A DNA stretch of 64,000 nt from Cypionkella sinensis (GTDB lineage: Bacteria > Pseudomonadota > Alphaproteobacteria > Rhodobacterales > Rhodobacteraceae): contig NZ_JBHRTO010000001.1 in assembly GCF_042646385.1 (NCBI RefSeq), positions 744,001 through 808,000 on the forward strand. Reading direction: 5' to 3'. Made by a program: the position numbers and the translations under genes. The number at the start of each line of letters is the position of its first letter. Position 1 is the first letter of the stretch. The notes beneath the pieces are model-generated. The model did not search any database. It saw only the letters and a list, made by a program, of their open reading frames with translations, and was not told where the DNA came from. Shown piece after piece: positions 1-8,388 of this stretch.

Positions 1-1
1 G

Positions 2-2764
2 AGCGATGCTGCGTCGCAACCCGTGCTGCCATGGCGGGGACGGATCACGCTGAACCGCGCACCGGGGCAATCTGGCACCACCGACCGCACCGCTGCTGCC
101 GCTGCCGAGGTTGCGTCGTTTTTCGGCACCGCCGCACCTGCGCATTTCGCGATCAGCGGCCAAAACGTCAGCTATTCCGGCCCTGCGGAGTGGTCCTATC
201 GCCGCTTCATTCTTCACTACGCGCATCTGTGCAAAGCCGCGGGCGGTGTCGCCGCTTTCTGCGTCGGCACCGAATTGCGTAGCCTGACGCAAATTCGCGG
301 CGCGGGCGACACTTTCCCCACCGTCACCGCCCTGCGCCAGCTTGCTGCCGAGGTGAAAGCCATCCTTGGCCCCACCACCCAGATCACCTATGCCGCCGAT
401 TGGTCGGAATACTTCGGCTATCACAGCGACAACAACGTCTACTTCCACCTTGATCCGCTGTGGGCCGATCCGGCCATCGACTTCATCGGCATCGACAATT
501 ACATGCCATTGTCCGACTGGCGCGATGGCGACAGCCATCTTGATGCCGCTTGGGGCGATATTCACAATGTGAATTACCTGAAAAGCAATATCGCGGGCGG
601 CGAAGGTTTTTCGTGGTATTACGCTAGCCCTGCCGACCGTGCTGCGCAAATCCGCACTGCGATTACCGACGGTGCCTATGGCGAGCCATGGATTTACCGC
701 CACAAGGATCTGCGCAGTTGGTGGTCCAGCTCACACCACGAGCGTATCGCCGGGCTGCGCAATGCCACGCCAACCGCTTGGGTGGCCGGATCAAAGCCGA
801 TCCGCTTTACCGAATTCGGCTGCGCTGCCGTGGACAAGGGCTCTAACCAGCCCAACGTGTTTCTCGATCCGAAATCGTCGGAATCCGCACTGCCGCAGTT
901 CTCGAACGGGCTGCGCGATGACCTGCTGCAACTGTCCTATTATCAGGCCATGCACAGCTTCTGGAACGATCCGCAAAACAACCCCGCGGCCTTTCTTTAC
1001 ACAGGTAAAATGGTCGATTTCGCCAATTCGCTGGCTTGGGCATGGGATGCGCGACCTTTCCCGACCTTTCCGGGCAACAAGACCCTGTGGTCGGATGCCC
1101 CAAACTACGACAAGGGCCATTGGCTGAATGGCCGTGCCTCGAATGAGTCGCTGGCTGGCGTGATCGCCGATATCTGCGATCTGGCGGGGATGCTCGACGT
1201 CGATCTGTCTCAAGCGCGCGGCATCGTGCGCGGCTATGTGATCTCCGATGTGGCTTCGGCCCGGGCCGCGCTGCAACCGCTGACGCTGGCGTTTCCGACC
1301 GATGTGGTCGAGCGCGAGGGGACCTTGCGCTTTCAGGCCCGCACCGCTCGCGCGCCGCAGGTCCTGTCGCCCGAAACATTTGCCATCTCGGGTGACATTG
1401 ACGGCAGCATCGAGCGCAGCCGTGCCGCTGATATTGAAACACCCGAACATATCCGACTGACCTTCAGCGAGGCCGAAACCGATTTCACGGTCTCCACCGC
1501 CTCGGCCGCTTTCCCGGATCGCAGCGGTGATGTCGTGTCACAATCTGAGTTGCCGCTGACCCTGACCGCAGCCGAAGCCACGACGATTGCCGAGCGCTGG
1601 ATGGCAGAAACCCGCGTCTCGCGCGATTCTGCGCGCTTTGCCTTGCCAAAATCGCAGCTTGCCATTGGTGTCGGTGATACCGTCAGCATCGCAGGTGCGC
1701 TTTATCGCATCGACCGCGCGGAACTTTCCGAGTTGCAATCCATCGAGGCCGTGCGGATTGATCCCAACGTCTATGAACCTGCCGAGGTCTCGGTGCCTTC
1801 GCGCGGCTGGGTGCCATTCCAAGCCTCTGTTCCGGTTTATCCGCTGTTTCTCGATCTGCCGCTACTGAAAGGCACCGAGGTGGAATACGCCCCGCATGTC
1901 TGCGTCGCAGCCGCACCCTGGCCCGGCGATGTTGCTGTGTGGAGTTCGATTTCGGACGACAGTTACAGCCTGAACACGACGCTGACCCAGCCTGCCATCA
2001 TCGGCACCACCGAAACCGTGCTTTCCGCAGCCGAACCCGGCCTGTGGGATCGCGGGGCAGCGCTGCGGGTGCGCATCGAATCTGGTGCCCTCGCTTCGGT
2101 CAGCGCGCTTTCGGTGCTGTCGGGCGCCAACGTCGCCGCGATTGGCGACGGCAGCCCGGAAAACTGGGAGGTGTTTCAATTCGCAAACGCCAGCCTCGTC
2201 GGCCCGAATACCTTTGAGCTTACTTTGCGCCTTCGGGGGCAGGCTGGCAGCGACGGTCTGATGCCGCCGATCTGGCCCATCGGCAGCACCTTCGTTCTGC
2301 TGAACGATGCCGTGCAGCAGATCAACCTGCCGCTCTCGGCGCGCGGATTGCCGCGCTACTACCGCTTCGGCGCGGCCAACAAGGGATATGACAGCAGCAA
2401 CACTGTGCTTGTGACCGAAAGTTTCGACGGCGCAGGATTGCGGCCCTATCGAGTGTCTCACCTGACCACCCAGCGCCAAAACAGCGGCGCGCTGGATGTG
2501 ACATGGCGTCGGCGCACAAGGATAGACGGCGATAGCTGGCAATCACTCGAGGTGCCCTTGGGCGAAGACAGCGAGCTTTACAGCATCACCATCCGTCAAG
2601 GCGCCACAGTGCTGCGCGAAACCACAACCGCAACGCCCGCTTTCAGCTATACGCCCGCGATGCAAGTCGCCGATACTGCCAGCGGCAGCCTGACCGTGGC
2701 AGTGGCGCAAGTCTCGCAGCGTTATGGCAATGGCCCGGCCCAAACCGTCAGCGCCACGCTCTGA
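2..2764 (+). CDS. GTA baseplate/host-specificity protein (gp15-like), 5' truncated
   Basis: C-terminal part of the large tail-tip protein of a Rhodobacterales gene transfer agent. The frame is open from base 2, so the gene begins before the window; the GTG at 23 is internal. The first third (roughly residues 10-360 of the visible part) reads as a GTA TIM-barrel domain, a glycoside-hydrolase-like fold, with the stretch DFIGIDNYMPLSDWRDG typical of that family. The remainder resembles the phage-tail/baseplate region. In characterised GTAs this protein sits at the distal tail and contacts the recipient cell. The next gene starts 2 bases after the stop. Family assignment is by recognition of the sequence; the receptor-binding role is inferred from studied GTAs. 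Confidence 0.9.
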   Translation, partial: SDAASQPVLPWRGRITLNRAPGQSGTTDRTAAAAAEVASFFGTAAPAHFAISGQNVSYSGPAEWSYRRFILHYAHLCKAAGGVAAFCVGTELRSLTQIRGAGDTFPTVTALRQLAAEVKAILGPTTQITYAADWSEYFGYHSDNNVYFHLDPLWADPAIDFIGIDNYMPLSDWRDGDSHLDAAWGDIHNVNYLKSNIAGGEGFSWYYASPADRAAQIRTAITDGAYGEPWIYRHKDLRSWWSSSHHERIAGLRNATPTAWVAGSKPIRFTEFGCAAVDKGSNQPNVFLDPKSSESALPQFSNGLRDDLLQLSYYQAMHSFWNDPQNNPAAFLYTGKMVDFANSLAWAWDARPFPTFPGNKTLWSDAPNYDKGHWLNGRASNESLAGVIADICDLAGMLDVDLSQARGIVRGYVISDVASARAALQPLTLAFPTDVVEREGTLRFQARTARAPQVLSPETFAISGDIDGSIERSRAADIETPEHIRLTFSEAETDFTVSTASAAFPDRSGDVVSQSELPLTLTAAEATTIAERWMAETRVSRDSARFALPKSQLAIGVGDTVSIAGALYRIDRAELSELQSIEAVRIDPNVYEPAEVSVPSRGWVPFQASVPVYPLFLDLPLLKGTEVEYAPHVCVAAAPWPGDVAVWSSISDDSYSLNTTLTQPAIIGTTETVLSAAEPGLWDRGAALRVRIESGALASVSALSVLSGANVAAIGDGSPENWEVFQFANASLVGPNTFELTLRLRGQAGSDGLMPPIWPIGSTFVLLNDAVQQINLPLSARGLPRYYRFGAANKGYDSSNTVLVTESFDGAGLRPYRVSHLTTQRQNSGALDVTWRRRTRIDGDSWQSLEVPLGEDSELYSITIRQGATVLRETTTATPAFSYTPAMQVADTASGSLTVAVAQVSQRYGNGPAQTVSATL

Positions 2765-2766
2765 TC

Positions 2767-3057
2767 ATGCGCCGCTGCCTGCCCGGAGATCTGATCGAGG
2801 CTGCGGCATTGCTCGCAGCCTCGGCCACACCGCAAACTCTGCTGACGCAGCTTCTGGACCAAGCCGATGCAGCCCACCGCTATGCCAAACATTTTGGCCG
2901 TGCCCATCCTGTTTGGGGCAATGGCAGCCTGATGGCGCGCGCCTTGGCCGAGGCCGGGCCACGCCATCCGCAAACCCATTCCGCACAATTTCTGTCAGCG
3001 CTTGCGCTGTTGGCCGATCAGCTAGCCAGCCGCAAACGTGCATCAGCGGCGAAATAG
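2767..3057 (+). CDS. Small GTA-linked conserved protein (DUF7742-like)
   Basis: A 96-residue, Ala/Leu-rich, probably all-helical soluble protein starting 2 bases after the GTA gp15 stop, so almost certainly co-transcribed with it. No signal peptide, membrane segment or catalytic motif is visible. A short protein at this place, between gp15 and cysE, is common in Rhodobacterales GTA loci and I believe it is the DUF7742 family, though I cannot verify that here. Function is unknown; a structural or assembly role in the particle is only a guess from position. Confidence 0.7.
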   Translation: MRRCLPGDLIEAAALLAASATPQTLLTQLLDQADAAHRYAKHFGRAHPVWGNGSLMARALAEAGPRHPQTHSAQFLSALALLADQLASRKRASAAK

Positions 3058-3127
3058 CAGAATTTGCCCTTGGCCTTGTCGCAAACCAGCGCCATATGCT
3101 ATTCTCTCTGCCAGCAGGAGATATATC

Positions 3128-3937
3128 ATGGCCGAAACCAGCGCAAAAATCACCCCTCTGGATCCCGTCTGGCAGCGTGTGCGTGAAGAAGCATTCGACA
3201 TGGTGCGCTCAGAACCGCTGCTCGGCGGCCTGATCCATTCCAGCCTGCTGCATCACCCCAGCCTGGAACGCGCGCTCGCCTACCGCTTTTCGCTGAAACT
3301 GGCGAGCGGCGAGATGTCTGAACAAATCCTGCGCGAAATCGCGGACGAGGCCTATTCGTCCGACCCCGAGCTTGGCCAGTCCGCACGCGCCGATGTGACA
3401 GCGGTGTTTGATCGTGACCCCGCCTGCCTGCGCTTCATCCAGCCTATCCTGTTCTTCAAGGGCTATCAGGCGATCCAAGCCTATCGCATCGGGCATTGGT
3501 TGTGGACGAATGGCCGCCGCGACATGGCTTATTTCGTACAAATGCGCGTCTCGGAAGTATTCGGCGTCGATATCCACCCCAATGCCAAGATCGGCAAAGG
3601 TATCATGATCGACCACGCTCATTCCATCGTTATCGGCGAAACCGCCGTGGTCGGCGACAATGTCTCGATGCTGCATTCCGTAACCTTAGGCGGCACCGGC
3701 AAGGAAGACGGCGACCGGCATCCGAAGATCGGCGATGGCGTGATGATCGGGGCAGGGGCCAAGGTGCTGGGCAACATCCACGTCGGCCATTGCTCGCGCA
3801 TCGCCGCCGGTTCCGTGGTGCTGCATGATGTGCCGCACAACACCACCGTGGCGGGCGTTCCGGCCCGTGTGGTGGGCGAGGCGGGCTGCGCGCAGCCCTC
3901 GGTTACGATGGATCAGTTGATCAACGGCGAAATCTGA
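3128..3937 (+). CDS. cysE: Serine O-acetyltransferase
   Basis: Transfers acetyl from acetyl-CoA to L-serine, giving O-acetylserine for cysteine synthesis. The 269-residue protein has the helical N-terminal SATase domain (about 1-140) followed by a left-handed beta-helix of hexapeptide repeats. Conserved active-site features are visible: GVDIHPNAKIGKGIMIDHAH with the catalytic His-Asp region, and SVTLGGTGK. The ATG at 3128 is chosen because AGGAG lies 7 bases upstream; an in-frame ATG 90 bases earlier has no such site and would add residues foreign to the family. CysE follows the GTA cluster in many Rhodobacterales. It is convergent with pdhC. Confidence 0.95.
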   Translation: MAETSAKITPLDPVWQRVREEAFDMVRSEPLLGGLIHSSLLHHPSLERALAYRFSLKLASGEMSEQILREIADEAYSSDPELGQSARADVTAVFDRDPACLRFIQPILFFKGYQAIQAYRIGHWLWTNGRRDMAYFVQMRVSEVFGVDIHPNAKIGKGIMIDHAHSIVIGETAVVGDNVSMLHSVTLGGTGKEDGDRHPKIGDGVMIGAGAKVLGNIHVGHCSRIAAGSVVLHDVPHNTTVAGVPARVVGEAGCAQPSVTMDQLINGEI

Positions 3938-3972
3938 CAGCTAAACCTATAAAACTTAACTAAAATTGTTTC

Positions 3973-4018
3973 ACCTGTTCCTAAATATCCCACGGGGTGC
4001 GGGGTGTGAAACCCCGCG
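3973..4018 (-). repeat. Dispersed GGATATTT 3'-end element, copy A
   Basis: Read on the minus strand this is a 7-bp GC hairpin (arms 3999-4005 and 4011-4017, loop of 5), then a C-rich stretch, then GGATATTT and a CAGG tail. It lies downstream of pdhC in the same orientation. The hairpin shares the 15-base string GGGGTTTCACACCCC with copy D at 35.1 kb. One of seven related elements in the window. Confidence 0.6.
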
Positions 4019-4050
4019 AACAGTGTTGCAGCACACCCCCGCCAGCCAGC

Positions 4051-4080
4051 AAAAAAGCCCCGCAGATCGCTCTGCGGGGC
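4051..4080 (-). terminator. Rho-independent terminator of pdhABC
   Basis: A perfect 9-bp hairpin (GCCCCGCAG paired with CTGCGGGGC, 6-base loop) is followed on the minus strand by six T residues. It lies 22 bases beyond the pdhC stop. Confidence 0.9.
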
Positions 4081-4102
4081 CTAGTTCTACAAGGCCAAAG
4101 CC

Positions 4103-5389
4103 TTACGCCAGCATCGCCAGCGGGTTTTCCAGATTGTCCTTGATCGCATTCACCAGTTGCGCGCCCAAAGCGCCGTCGATCACCCGGTGATCCACAGACA
4201 GCGTCACCGACATCACCGTGCCAATCACCACCGCGCCGTTCTTCACAATCGGCTTGGTCACACCTGCACCCACCGCCAGAATGGCCGCATGAGGCGGGTT
4301 GATGATCGCGTCGAAGTTATCAATGCCAAACATCCCCAGATTGGAGATCGCAAAACTGCCGCCCTGATATTCATGCGGGGCCAGCTTGCGATCGCGTGCG
4401 CGCTTGGCCAGATCCTTCATCTCGGCTGACAAGGCCGACAAGGATTTCGCCTCGGCATCCTTCAACACCGGCGTGAAGAGCCCGCCCTCAATCGCGACAG
4501 CCACGGCAACGTCAGACTTCTTGAACTGCAACACCCGGTCGCCCGCCCAGACCGCATTCGCCGCCGGCACCTGCAGCAATGCCAGCGCACAGGCCTTGAT
4601 CACAAAGTCATTGACCGAAAGCTTGACGCCCCGGCCTTCCAGCTTGGCGTTCAACTCGGCCCGGAACGCCATCAGCGCATCCAGTTCGATATCGCGGCGC
4701 AGATAGAAATGCGGCACGGTCTGCTTGGCTTCGGTCAAACGCGCGGCAATGGTCTTGCGCATCCCGTCCAGCTTCACCTCGGTAAACGGACGATCCGCAT
4801 AGGTTTTCAGCACGACATCGGTCGACGGCCCAGAGGCCATCGCAGGGGCAGCCGCAGCCACCGGGGCCGCTGCTGCTGCTGCAACCGGAGCCGCCACAGC
4901 CTTCACCGCCTGCGCGCCTTCAACATCGGCGCGCACGATGCGGCCATGCGGGCCAGAGCCTGCGACCTTGCTCAGATCAAGCCCCTTCTCCGCCGCAATC
5001 CGCCGCGCCAAGGGCGAGGCAAACACCCGCACCCCCGCCGCTTTCGGCGCAGCAGCAGGTGCCGCCGCAACCGCAGCCGGAGCCGCCGCAACCGCAGCCG
5101 GAGCCGCCGCAGCCTTCGCCGGGGCAGGGGCCGCATCCGCGCTTTCGCCATCTTCGACCAACACTGCAATCGCCGTGTTCACCTTGACGCCCGCAGTCCC
5201 CTCGGCCACCAGAATCCGGCCAATCGTGCCTTCATCCACCGCCTCGAATTCCATCGTCGCCTTGTCGGTTTCAATCTCGGCCAGAATCTGACCCGATTTC
5301 ACCACATCGCCCTCTTTCACCAGCCATTTCGCCAGTGTGCCTTCCTCCATCGTCGGAGAAAGCGCGGGCATCAGAATTTCAATCGCCAT
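4103..5389 (-). CDS. pdhC: Pyruvate dehydrogenase complex E2, dihydrolipoamide acetyltransferase
   Basis: Core of the pyruvate dehydrogenase complex; moves the acetyl group from lipoamide to CoA. Domains in order: lipoyl domain (1-80) with lipoylated Lys43 in ETDKATMEF; a long Ala/Pro linker; the E3/E1-binding domain (about 120-157, RVFASPLARRIAAEKG); a second Ala-rich linker; and the acyltransferase domain ending in DHRVIDG with catalytic His401 and Asp405. Two adjacent ATGs occur; the second (5389) is chosen because AAGGAGG sits 5 bases before it, overlapping the pdhB stop region. Last gene of the pdhA-pdhB-pdhC operon, followed by a strong terminator. A residue-level near-copy of its lipoyl domain is in pdhB. 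Confidence 0.96.
   Translation of the reverse strand: MAIEILMPALSPTMEEGTLAKWLVKEGDVVKSGQILAEIETDKATMEFEAVDEGTIGRILVAEGTAGVKVNTAIAVLVEDGESADAAPAPAKAAAAPAAVAAAPAAVAAAPAAAPKAAGVRVFASPLARRIAAEKGLDLSKVAGSGPHGRIVRADVEGAQAVKAVAAPVAAAAAAPVAAAAPAMASGPSTDVVLKTYADRPFTEVKLDGMRKTIAARLTEAKQTVPHFYLRRDIELDALMAFRAELNAKLEGRGVKLSVNDFVIKACALALLQVPAANAVWAGDRVLQFKKSDVAVAVAIEGGLFTPVLKDAEAKSLSALSAEMKDLAKRARDRKLAPHEYQGGSFAISNLGMFGIDNFDAIINPPHAAILAVGAGVTKPIVKNGAVVIGTVMSVTLSVDHRVIDGALGAQLVNAIKDNLENPLAMLA
5061..5114. repeat. 21-bp tandem repeat in the pdhC linker
   Basis: Two perfect 21-bp units (5061-5081 and 5082-5102) plus a partial third encode Ala-rich segments of the linker between the lipoyl and E3-binding domains. 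This site can slip and change linker length without breaking the frame. Confidence 0.8.
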
Positions 5390-5399
5390 CATCCCCTCC

Positions 5400-6761
5400 T
5401 TAACGGTAGCAAACGGATTTCACAGCAGCGACCACTTCCGCGGTCGTCACCAAAGCCAGCTTTTCAAGGTTTGCCGCATAAGGCATCGGCACGTCCTTGC
5501 CGGTGCAGGTCACCACCGGCGCATCCAGATAATCAAACGCGCGCTGCATGATCGTGCTGGCCAGATGGTCGCCGATCGAGCCCACCGGGAAGCCTTCTTC
5601 CACCGTCACACAACGGTTGGTTTTCTGCACCGATGCCAGAACCGTGTCGTAATCAATCGGGCGCAGGGTGCGCAGATCAATCACCTCAGCCGAGATGCCG
5701 TCTTTTGCCAGCAAATCCGCCGCTTCCAACGCATAACGCATCCCGATCCCGAACGAGACGATGGTCACGTCCGAGCCTTCGCGCCAAACCCGTGCCTTGC
5801 CGAACGGAATGGTGAAATCAGGCAGATCCGGCACTTCAAACGATTGGCCGTAAAGGATCTCGTTTTCCAAAAACACCACCGGGTTCGGATCACGGATCGC
5901 CTGCTTCAACAGACCTTTGGCGTCCGAGGCCGAATAGGGCATCACCACGCGCAGACCGGGGATCGCCGCATACCATGCCGCGAAATCCTGGCTGTGCTGC
6001 GCGCCAACCCGTGCCGCAGCCCCATTGGCGCCACGGAACACAATCGGGCAACCCAACTGTCCGCCTGACATATAGTTGGTCTTGGCGGCAGAATTGAGAA
6101 TGTGGTCAATGGCTTGCATCGCGAAGTTAAAGGTCATGAACTCCACGATCGGGTTCAGACCACCCCAGGCCGCGCCCACCGCAATGCCGGTAAAGCCAAT
6201 TTCGGTGATCGGCGTATCCACCACGCGCTTCGGGCCAAACTCATCCAGCAGGCCTTGGGAAATCTTGTAAGCGCCCTGATACTCGCCCACCTCTTCGCCC
6301 ATCAGCATGACGTTGGGATTGCCGCGCATTTCTTCCGCCATCGCCTCGCGCAAAGCCTCGCGCACGGTCATGGTTTTCATCGGCGTGCCTTCGGGCCAAT
6401 CGGCGCTGGCCTTCGAGACCACCGCCACAGGAGCCGCCGCCGCCACCGCAGGCGCTGCCGCAACAGGTGCCGCCGCCGCCGGAGCCGCCACTGGGGCGGG
6501 GGCCGCATCCGCAGATTCGCCCGCCTCCACCAGCACCATGATCGCGGTGTTCACCTTGACGCCGCTGGTGCCCTCGGCCACCAGAATCCGGCCAACCGTG
6601 CCTTCATCCACCGCCTCGAATTCCATCGTCGCCTTGTCGGTTTCAATCTCGGCAATGATCTGCCCGGATTTCACCGTATCGCCTTCCTTGACCAGCCATT
6701 TCGCCAAGGTGCCTTCTTCCATCGTCGGAGAAAGTGCGGGCATCAATACTTCGGTTGCCAT
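5400..6761 (-). CDS. pdhB: Pyruvate dehydrogenase E1 component, beta subunit with N-terminal lipoyl domain
   Basis: With PdhA forms the thiamine-diphosphate-dependent E1 that decarboxylates pyruvate and acetylates lipoamide. The 453-residue protein carries an extra lipoyl domain (1-80, Lys43 in ETDKATMEF), an Ala-rich linker to about residue 120, then the transketolase-type pyrimidine-binding domain (MTVREALREAMAEEM onward) and C-terminal transketolase domain (VSFGIGMRYALEAADLL, VTVEEGFPVGSIGDHL). A lipoyl domain on E1-beta is a known alphaproteobacterial trait. It starts 12 bases after pdhA and ends just before pdhC, so the three genes form one operon. Confidence 0.96.
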   Translation of the reverse strand: MATEVLMPALSPTMEEGTLAKWLVKEGDTVKSGQIIAEIETDKATMEFEAVDEGTVGRILVAEGTSGVKVNTAIMVLVEAGESADAAPAPVAAPAAAAPVAAAPAVAAAAPVAVVSKASADWPEGTPMKTMTVREALREAMAEEMRGNPNVMLMGEEVGEYQGAYKISQGLLDEFGPKRVVDTPITEIGFTGIAVGAAWGGLNPIVEFMTFNFAMQAIDHILNSAAKTNYMSGGQLGCPIVFRGANGAAARVGAQHSQDFAAWYAAIPGLRVVMPYSASDAKGLLKQAIRDPNPVVFLENEILYGQSFEVPDLPDFTIPFGKARVWREGSDVTIVSFGIGMRYALEAADLLAKDGISAEVIDLRTLRPIDYDTVLASVQKTNRCVTVEEGFPVGSIGDHLASTIMQRAFDYLDAPVVTCTGKDVPMPYAANLEKLALVTTAEVVAAVKSVCYR

Positions 6762-6773
6762 GGTCTTCCCCCC

Positions 6774-7763
6774 TTAAGCGTAAATATCGGTCCAGAGTTC
6801 GGACAAAGCCGGCTCCGGGCTGGCCTTGGCGAATTCCGCGCTGGCGTTGACAACTTCCTTGATCGACTTGTCGATGGCCTTCAACTCGTCATCCGACGAC
6901 AGGCCAGCGTTGATCAGCAGATCGCGCACATGTTCGATGGCATCCTTTTCGGATTTCATCTTCTCGACTTCTTCGCGGGTGCGATATTTCGCCGGGTCCG
7001 ACATCGAGTGACCACGATAGCGATAGGTCATCATTTCAAGGATATACGGCCCCTTGCCCGCCCGGCAATGCGCCACGGCCTTGGCCCCAGCCTCTTTCAC
7101 CGCCAGCACATCCATGCCGTCAACCTGCTCGCCCGGAATGCCATAGGCCAGACCGCGCCCGAACAGCGTTTCCGACTTGGTAGACCGTGCCTGAGAAGTG
7201 CCCATGGCGTAGTGATTGTTCTCAATCACAAAAATCACCGGCAAGGCCCACAGCTCGGCCATGTTATAAGTCTCATACACCTGGCCCTGGTTCGCCGCCC
7301 CGTCGCCGAAATAGGCGAAGGTCACGTTGTCATTGCCCTTGTATTTATCGGCAAAGGCCAGCCCCGCGCCCAACGGCACCTGCGCGCCGACAATGCCATG
7401 GCCGCCGTAGAAATGCTTCTCACGGCTGAACATGTGCATCGAGCCGCCCTTGCCCTTGGAGTATCCCCCCTCACGCCCGGTCAACTCGGCCATCACGCCA
7501 TTGGCTTCCATGCCACAAGCCAGTATATGCCCGTGGTCACGATAGCTGGTGATGCGCTTGTCGCCTTCCTTGGTGCAGGCCTCAAGCCCCACAACCACGG
7601 CTTCCTGCCCGATATACAGATGGCAGAAGCCCCCAATCAGACCCATGCCATAAAGCTGGCCCGCCTTTTCCTCGAATCGGCGGATCAACAGCATCTCGCG
7701 GTAGAACTTCAGCAGTTCCTCCTTCGAGACGTTTGATTTCTCAGGGGCTTTCTTTGTGGCCAA
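6774..7763 (-). CDS. pdhA: Pyruvate dehydrogenase E1 component, alpha subunit
   Basis: Thiamine-diphosphate-binding subunit of E1. The 329 residues carry the GDG...NN cofactor motif (YFGDGAANQGQVYETYN through to FVIENNHY) and the conserved RYRGHSMSDP loop near the active site. The start is TTG at 7763: GGAGG lies 8 bases upstream and no better in-frame start exists, and the protein then begins MATKKAPEK. First gene of pdhABC; the upstream region has a promoter-like pair and a direct repeat. Confidence 0.96.
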   Translation of the reverse strand: MATKKAPEKSNVSKEELLKFYREMLLIRRFEEKAGQLYGMGLIGGFCHLYIGQEAVVVGLEACTKEGDKRITSYRDHGHILACGMEANGVMAELTGREGGYSKGKGGSMHMFSREKHFYGGHGIVGAQVPLGAGLAFADKYKGNDNVTFAYFGDGAANQGQVYETYNMAELWALPVIFVIENNHYAMGTSQARSTKSETLFGRGLAYGIPGEQVDGMDVLAVKEAGAKAVAHCRAGKGPYILEMMTYRYRGHSMSDPAKYRTREEVEKMKSEKDAIEHVRDLLINAGLSSDDELKAIDKSIKEVVNASAEFAKASPEPALSELWTDIYA

Positions 7764-7783
7764 AGCGGCGTCCTCCCGTGGCG

Positions 7784-7807
7784 GTGTTAAAGTAGTTTAG
7801 TGTTAAA
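7784..7807. promoter_or_regulatory. Direct repeat GTGTTAAA upstream of pdhA, possible operator
   Basis: GTGTTAAA occurs at 7784-7791 and again at 7800-7807, 16 bases apart start to start, and the second copy also forms a GTTTA/TAAAC inverted pair. It lies 20-45 bases upstream of the pdhA start codon, just downstream of a candidate promoter, a suitable place for a repressor. The regulator is not identifiable from the sequence. Confidence 0.4.
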
Positions 7808-7810
7808 CCA

Positions 7811-7838
7811 TATATACAGCATCGGAGAAATAACGCAA
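7811..7838 (-). promoter_or_regulatory. Candidate promoter of pdhABC
   Basis: On the minus strand TTGCGT (7838-7833) and TATATA (7816-7811) are separated by 16 bases, in an AT-rich pocket otherwise rare in this window. The arrangement fits a sigma-70-type promoter ahead of pdhA. Confidence 0.4.
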
Positions 7839-7856
7839 AACAGAAAATAACAACGC

Positions 7857-7882
7857 AAAAAGCGCAGGCAAAAGCCCGCGCT
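7857..7882 (-). terminator. Rho-independent terminator downstream of ftsB
   Basis: Minus strand: a 9-bp stem (AGCGCGGGC with GCCTGCGCT, one G-T pair) with a TTTT loop, then TTTTGCG. It separates ftsB from the pdh promoter. Confidence 0.65.
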
Positions 7883-7884
7883 CT

Positions 7885-7920
7885 GGTCATCCTCTCTGCT
7901 TAAATATCCCCGCCGGAGGC
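7885..7920 (-). repeat. Dispersed GGATATTT 3'-end element, copy B (short form)
   Basis: Minus strand: a short GC-rich segment, then GGGGATATTTAAGCAGAGAG and GATGAC. It lies between the ftsB stop and the terminator, in the same orientation as ftsB. Its tail matches copies C and F closely; the 5' GC hairpin is reduced. Confidence 0.55.
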
Positions 7921-7989
7921 TTCAACCGCACAACAGACGCAGCGCTGCAAGCACGAACGGAGGGTGCGTGATCTTACGCACCGCGCGCC

Positions 7990-8292
7990 TCAACGGATTA
8001 CAACCTCATCCGCCCGTAGATAGCCCAAAACATCGCGCAACTGTTCGTCCAGCAGGTCAATGTCGAGATAATCATCCGACAGCCGCTTGGTCAGATTGCG
8101 CGTCCGTGCCAGTTCTGCCGCCAGCATGTCGCGCTCCGCCCGCAAATCCGCAGCTTCAGCATTGATTTGGACCCGGCGAAACACGCCGTAATCGCCCTGA
8201 ATGGCGGCAAAGGCAAAGTAACTGCCCAGCGTAAACGTCGCCATGAAGAACAGCATACCGCCAAGCGCGGGCCGGGATTGGGTCTGGATCAT
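7990..8292 (-). CDS. ftsB: Septum formation initiator family protein (FtsB/DivIC-like)
   Basis: Small bitopic cell-division protein of 100 residues. A short cytoplasmic N-terminus is followed by one membrane segment (about 13-32), then a coiled coil (about 40-72, QINAEAADLRAERDMLAAEL) and a short periplasmic tail. This is the FtsB layout. In known systems it binds FtsL and FtsQ and helps activate septal wall synthesis. Location between aldolase and pdhA is common in Rhodobacterales. Identity rests on architecture and residual similarity, so the gene symbol is moderately certain. Confidence 0.85.
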   Translation of the reverse strand: MIQTQSRPALGGMLFFMATFTLGSYFAFAAIQGDYGVFRRVQINAEAADLRAERDMLAAELARTRNLTKRLSDDYLDIDLLDEQLRDVLGYLRADEVVIR

Positions 8293-8388
8293 CTGTCTCG
8301 CCTCAACGTCCGCCCCTCTGATCGGGGGCAGTTCGTTCTTTCATCTTGCCATATAACCCACGGCGATGAAATCAAAAAACGCAGCGCG

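Noticed and set aside
5061..5114. Tandem repeats as a CRISPR-like array
   Set aside because: The units are contiguous, without spacers, in frame, and encode the Ala-rich linker of PdhC.
6102..7736. A 544-codon plus-strand frame opposite pdhB and pdhA
   Set aside because: Antisense to conserved genes; His/Arg/Gln-rich with no recognisable protein features.
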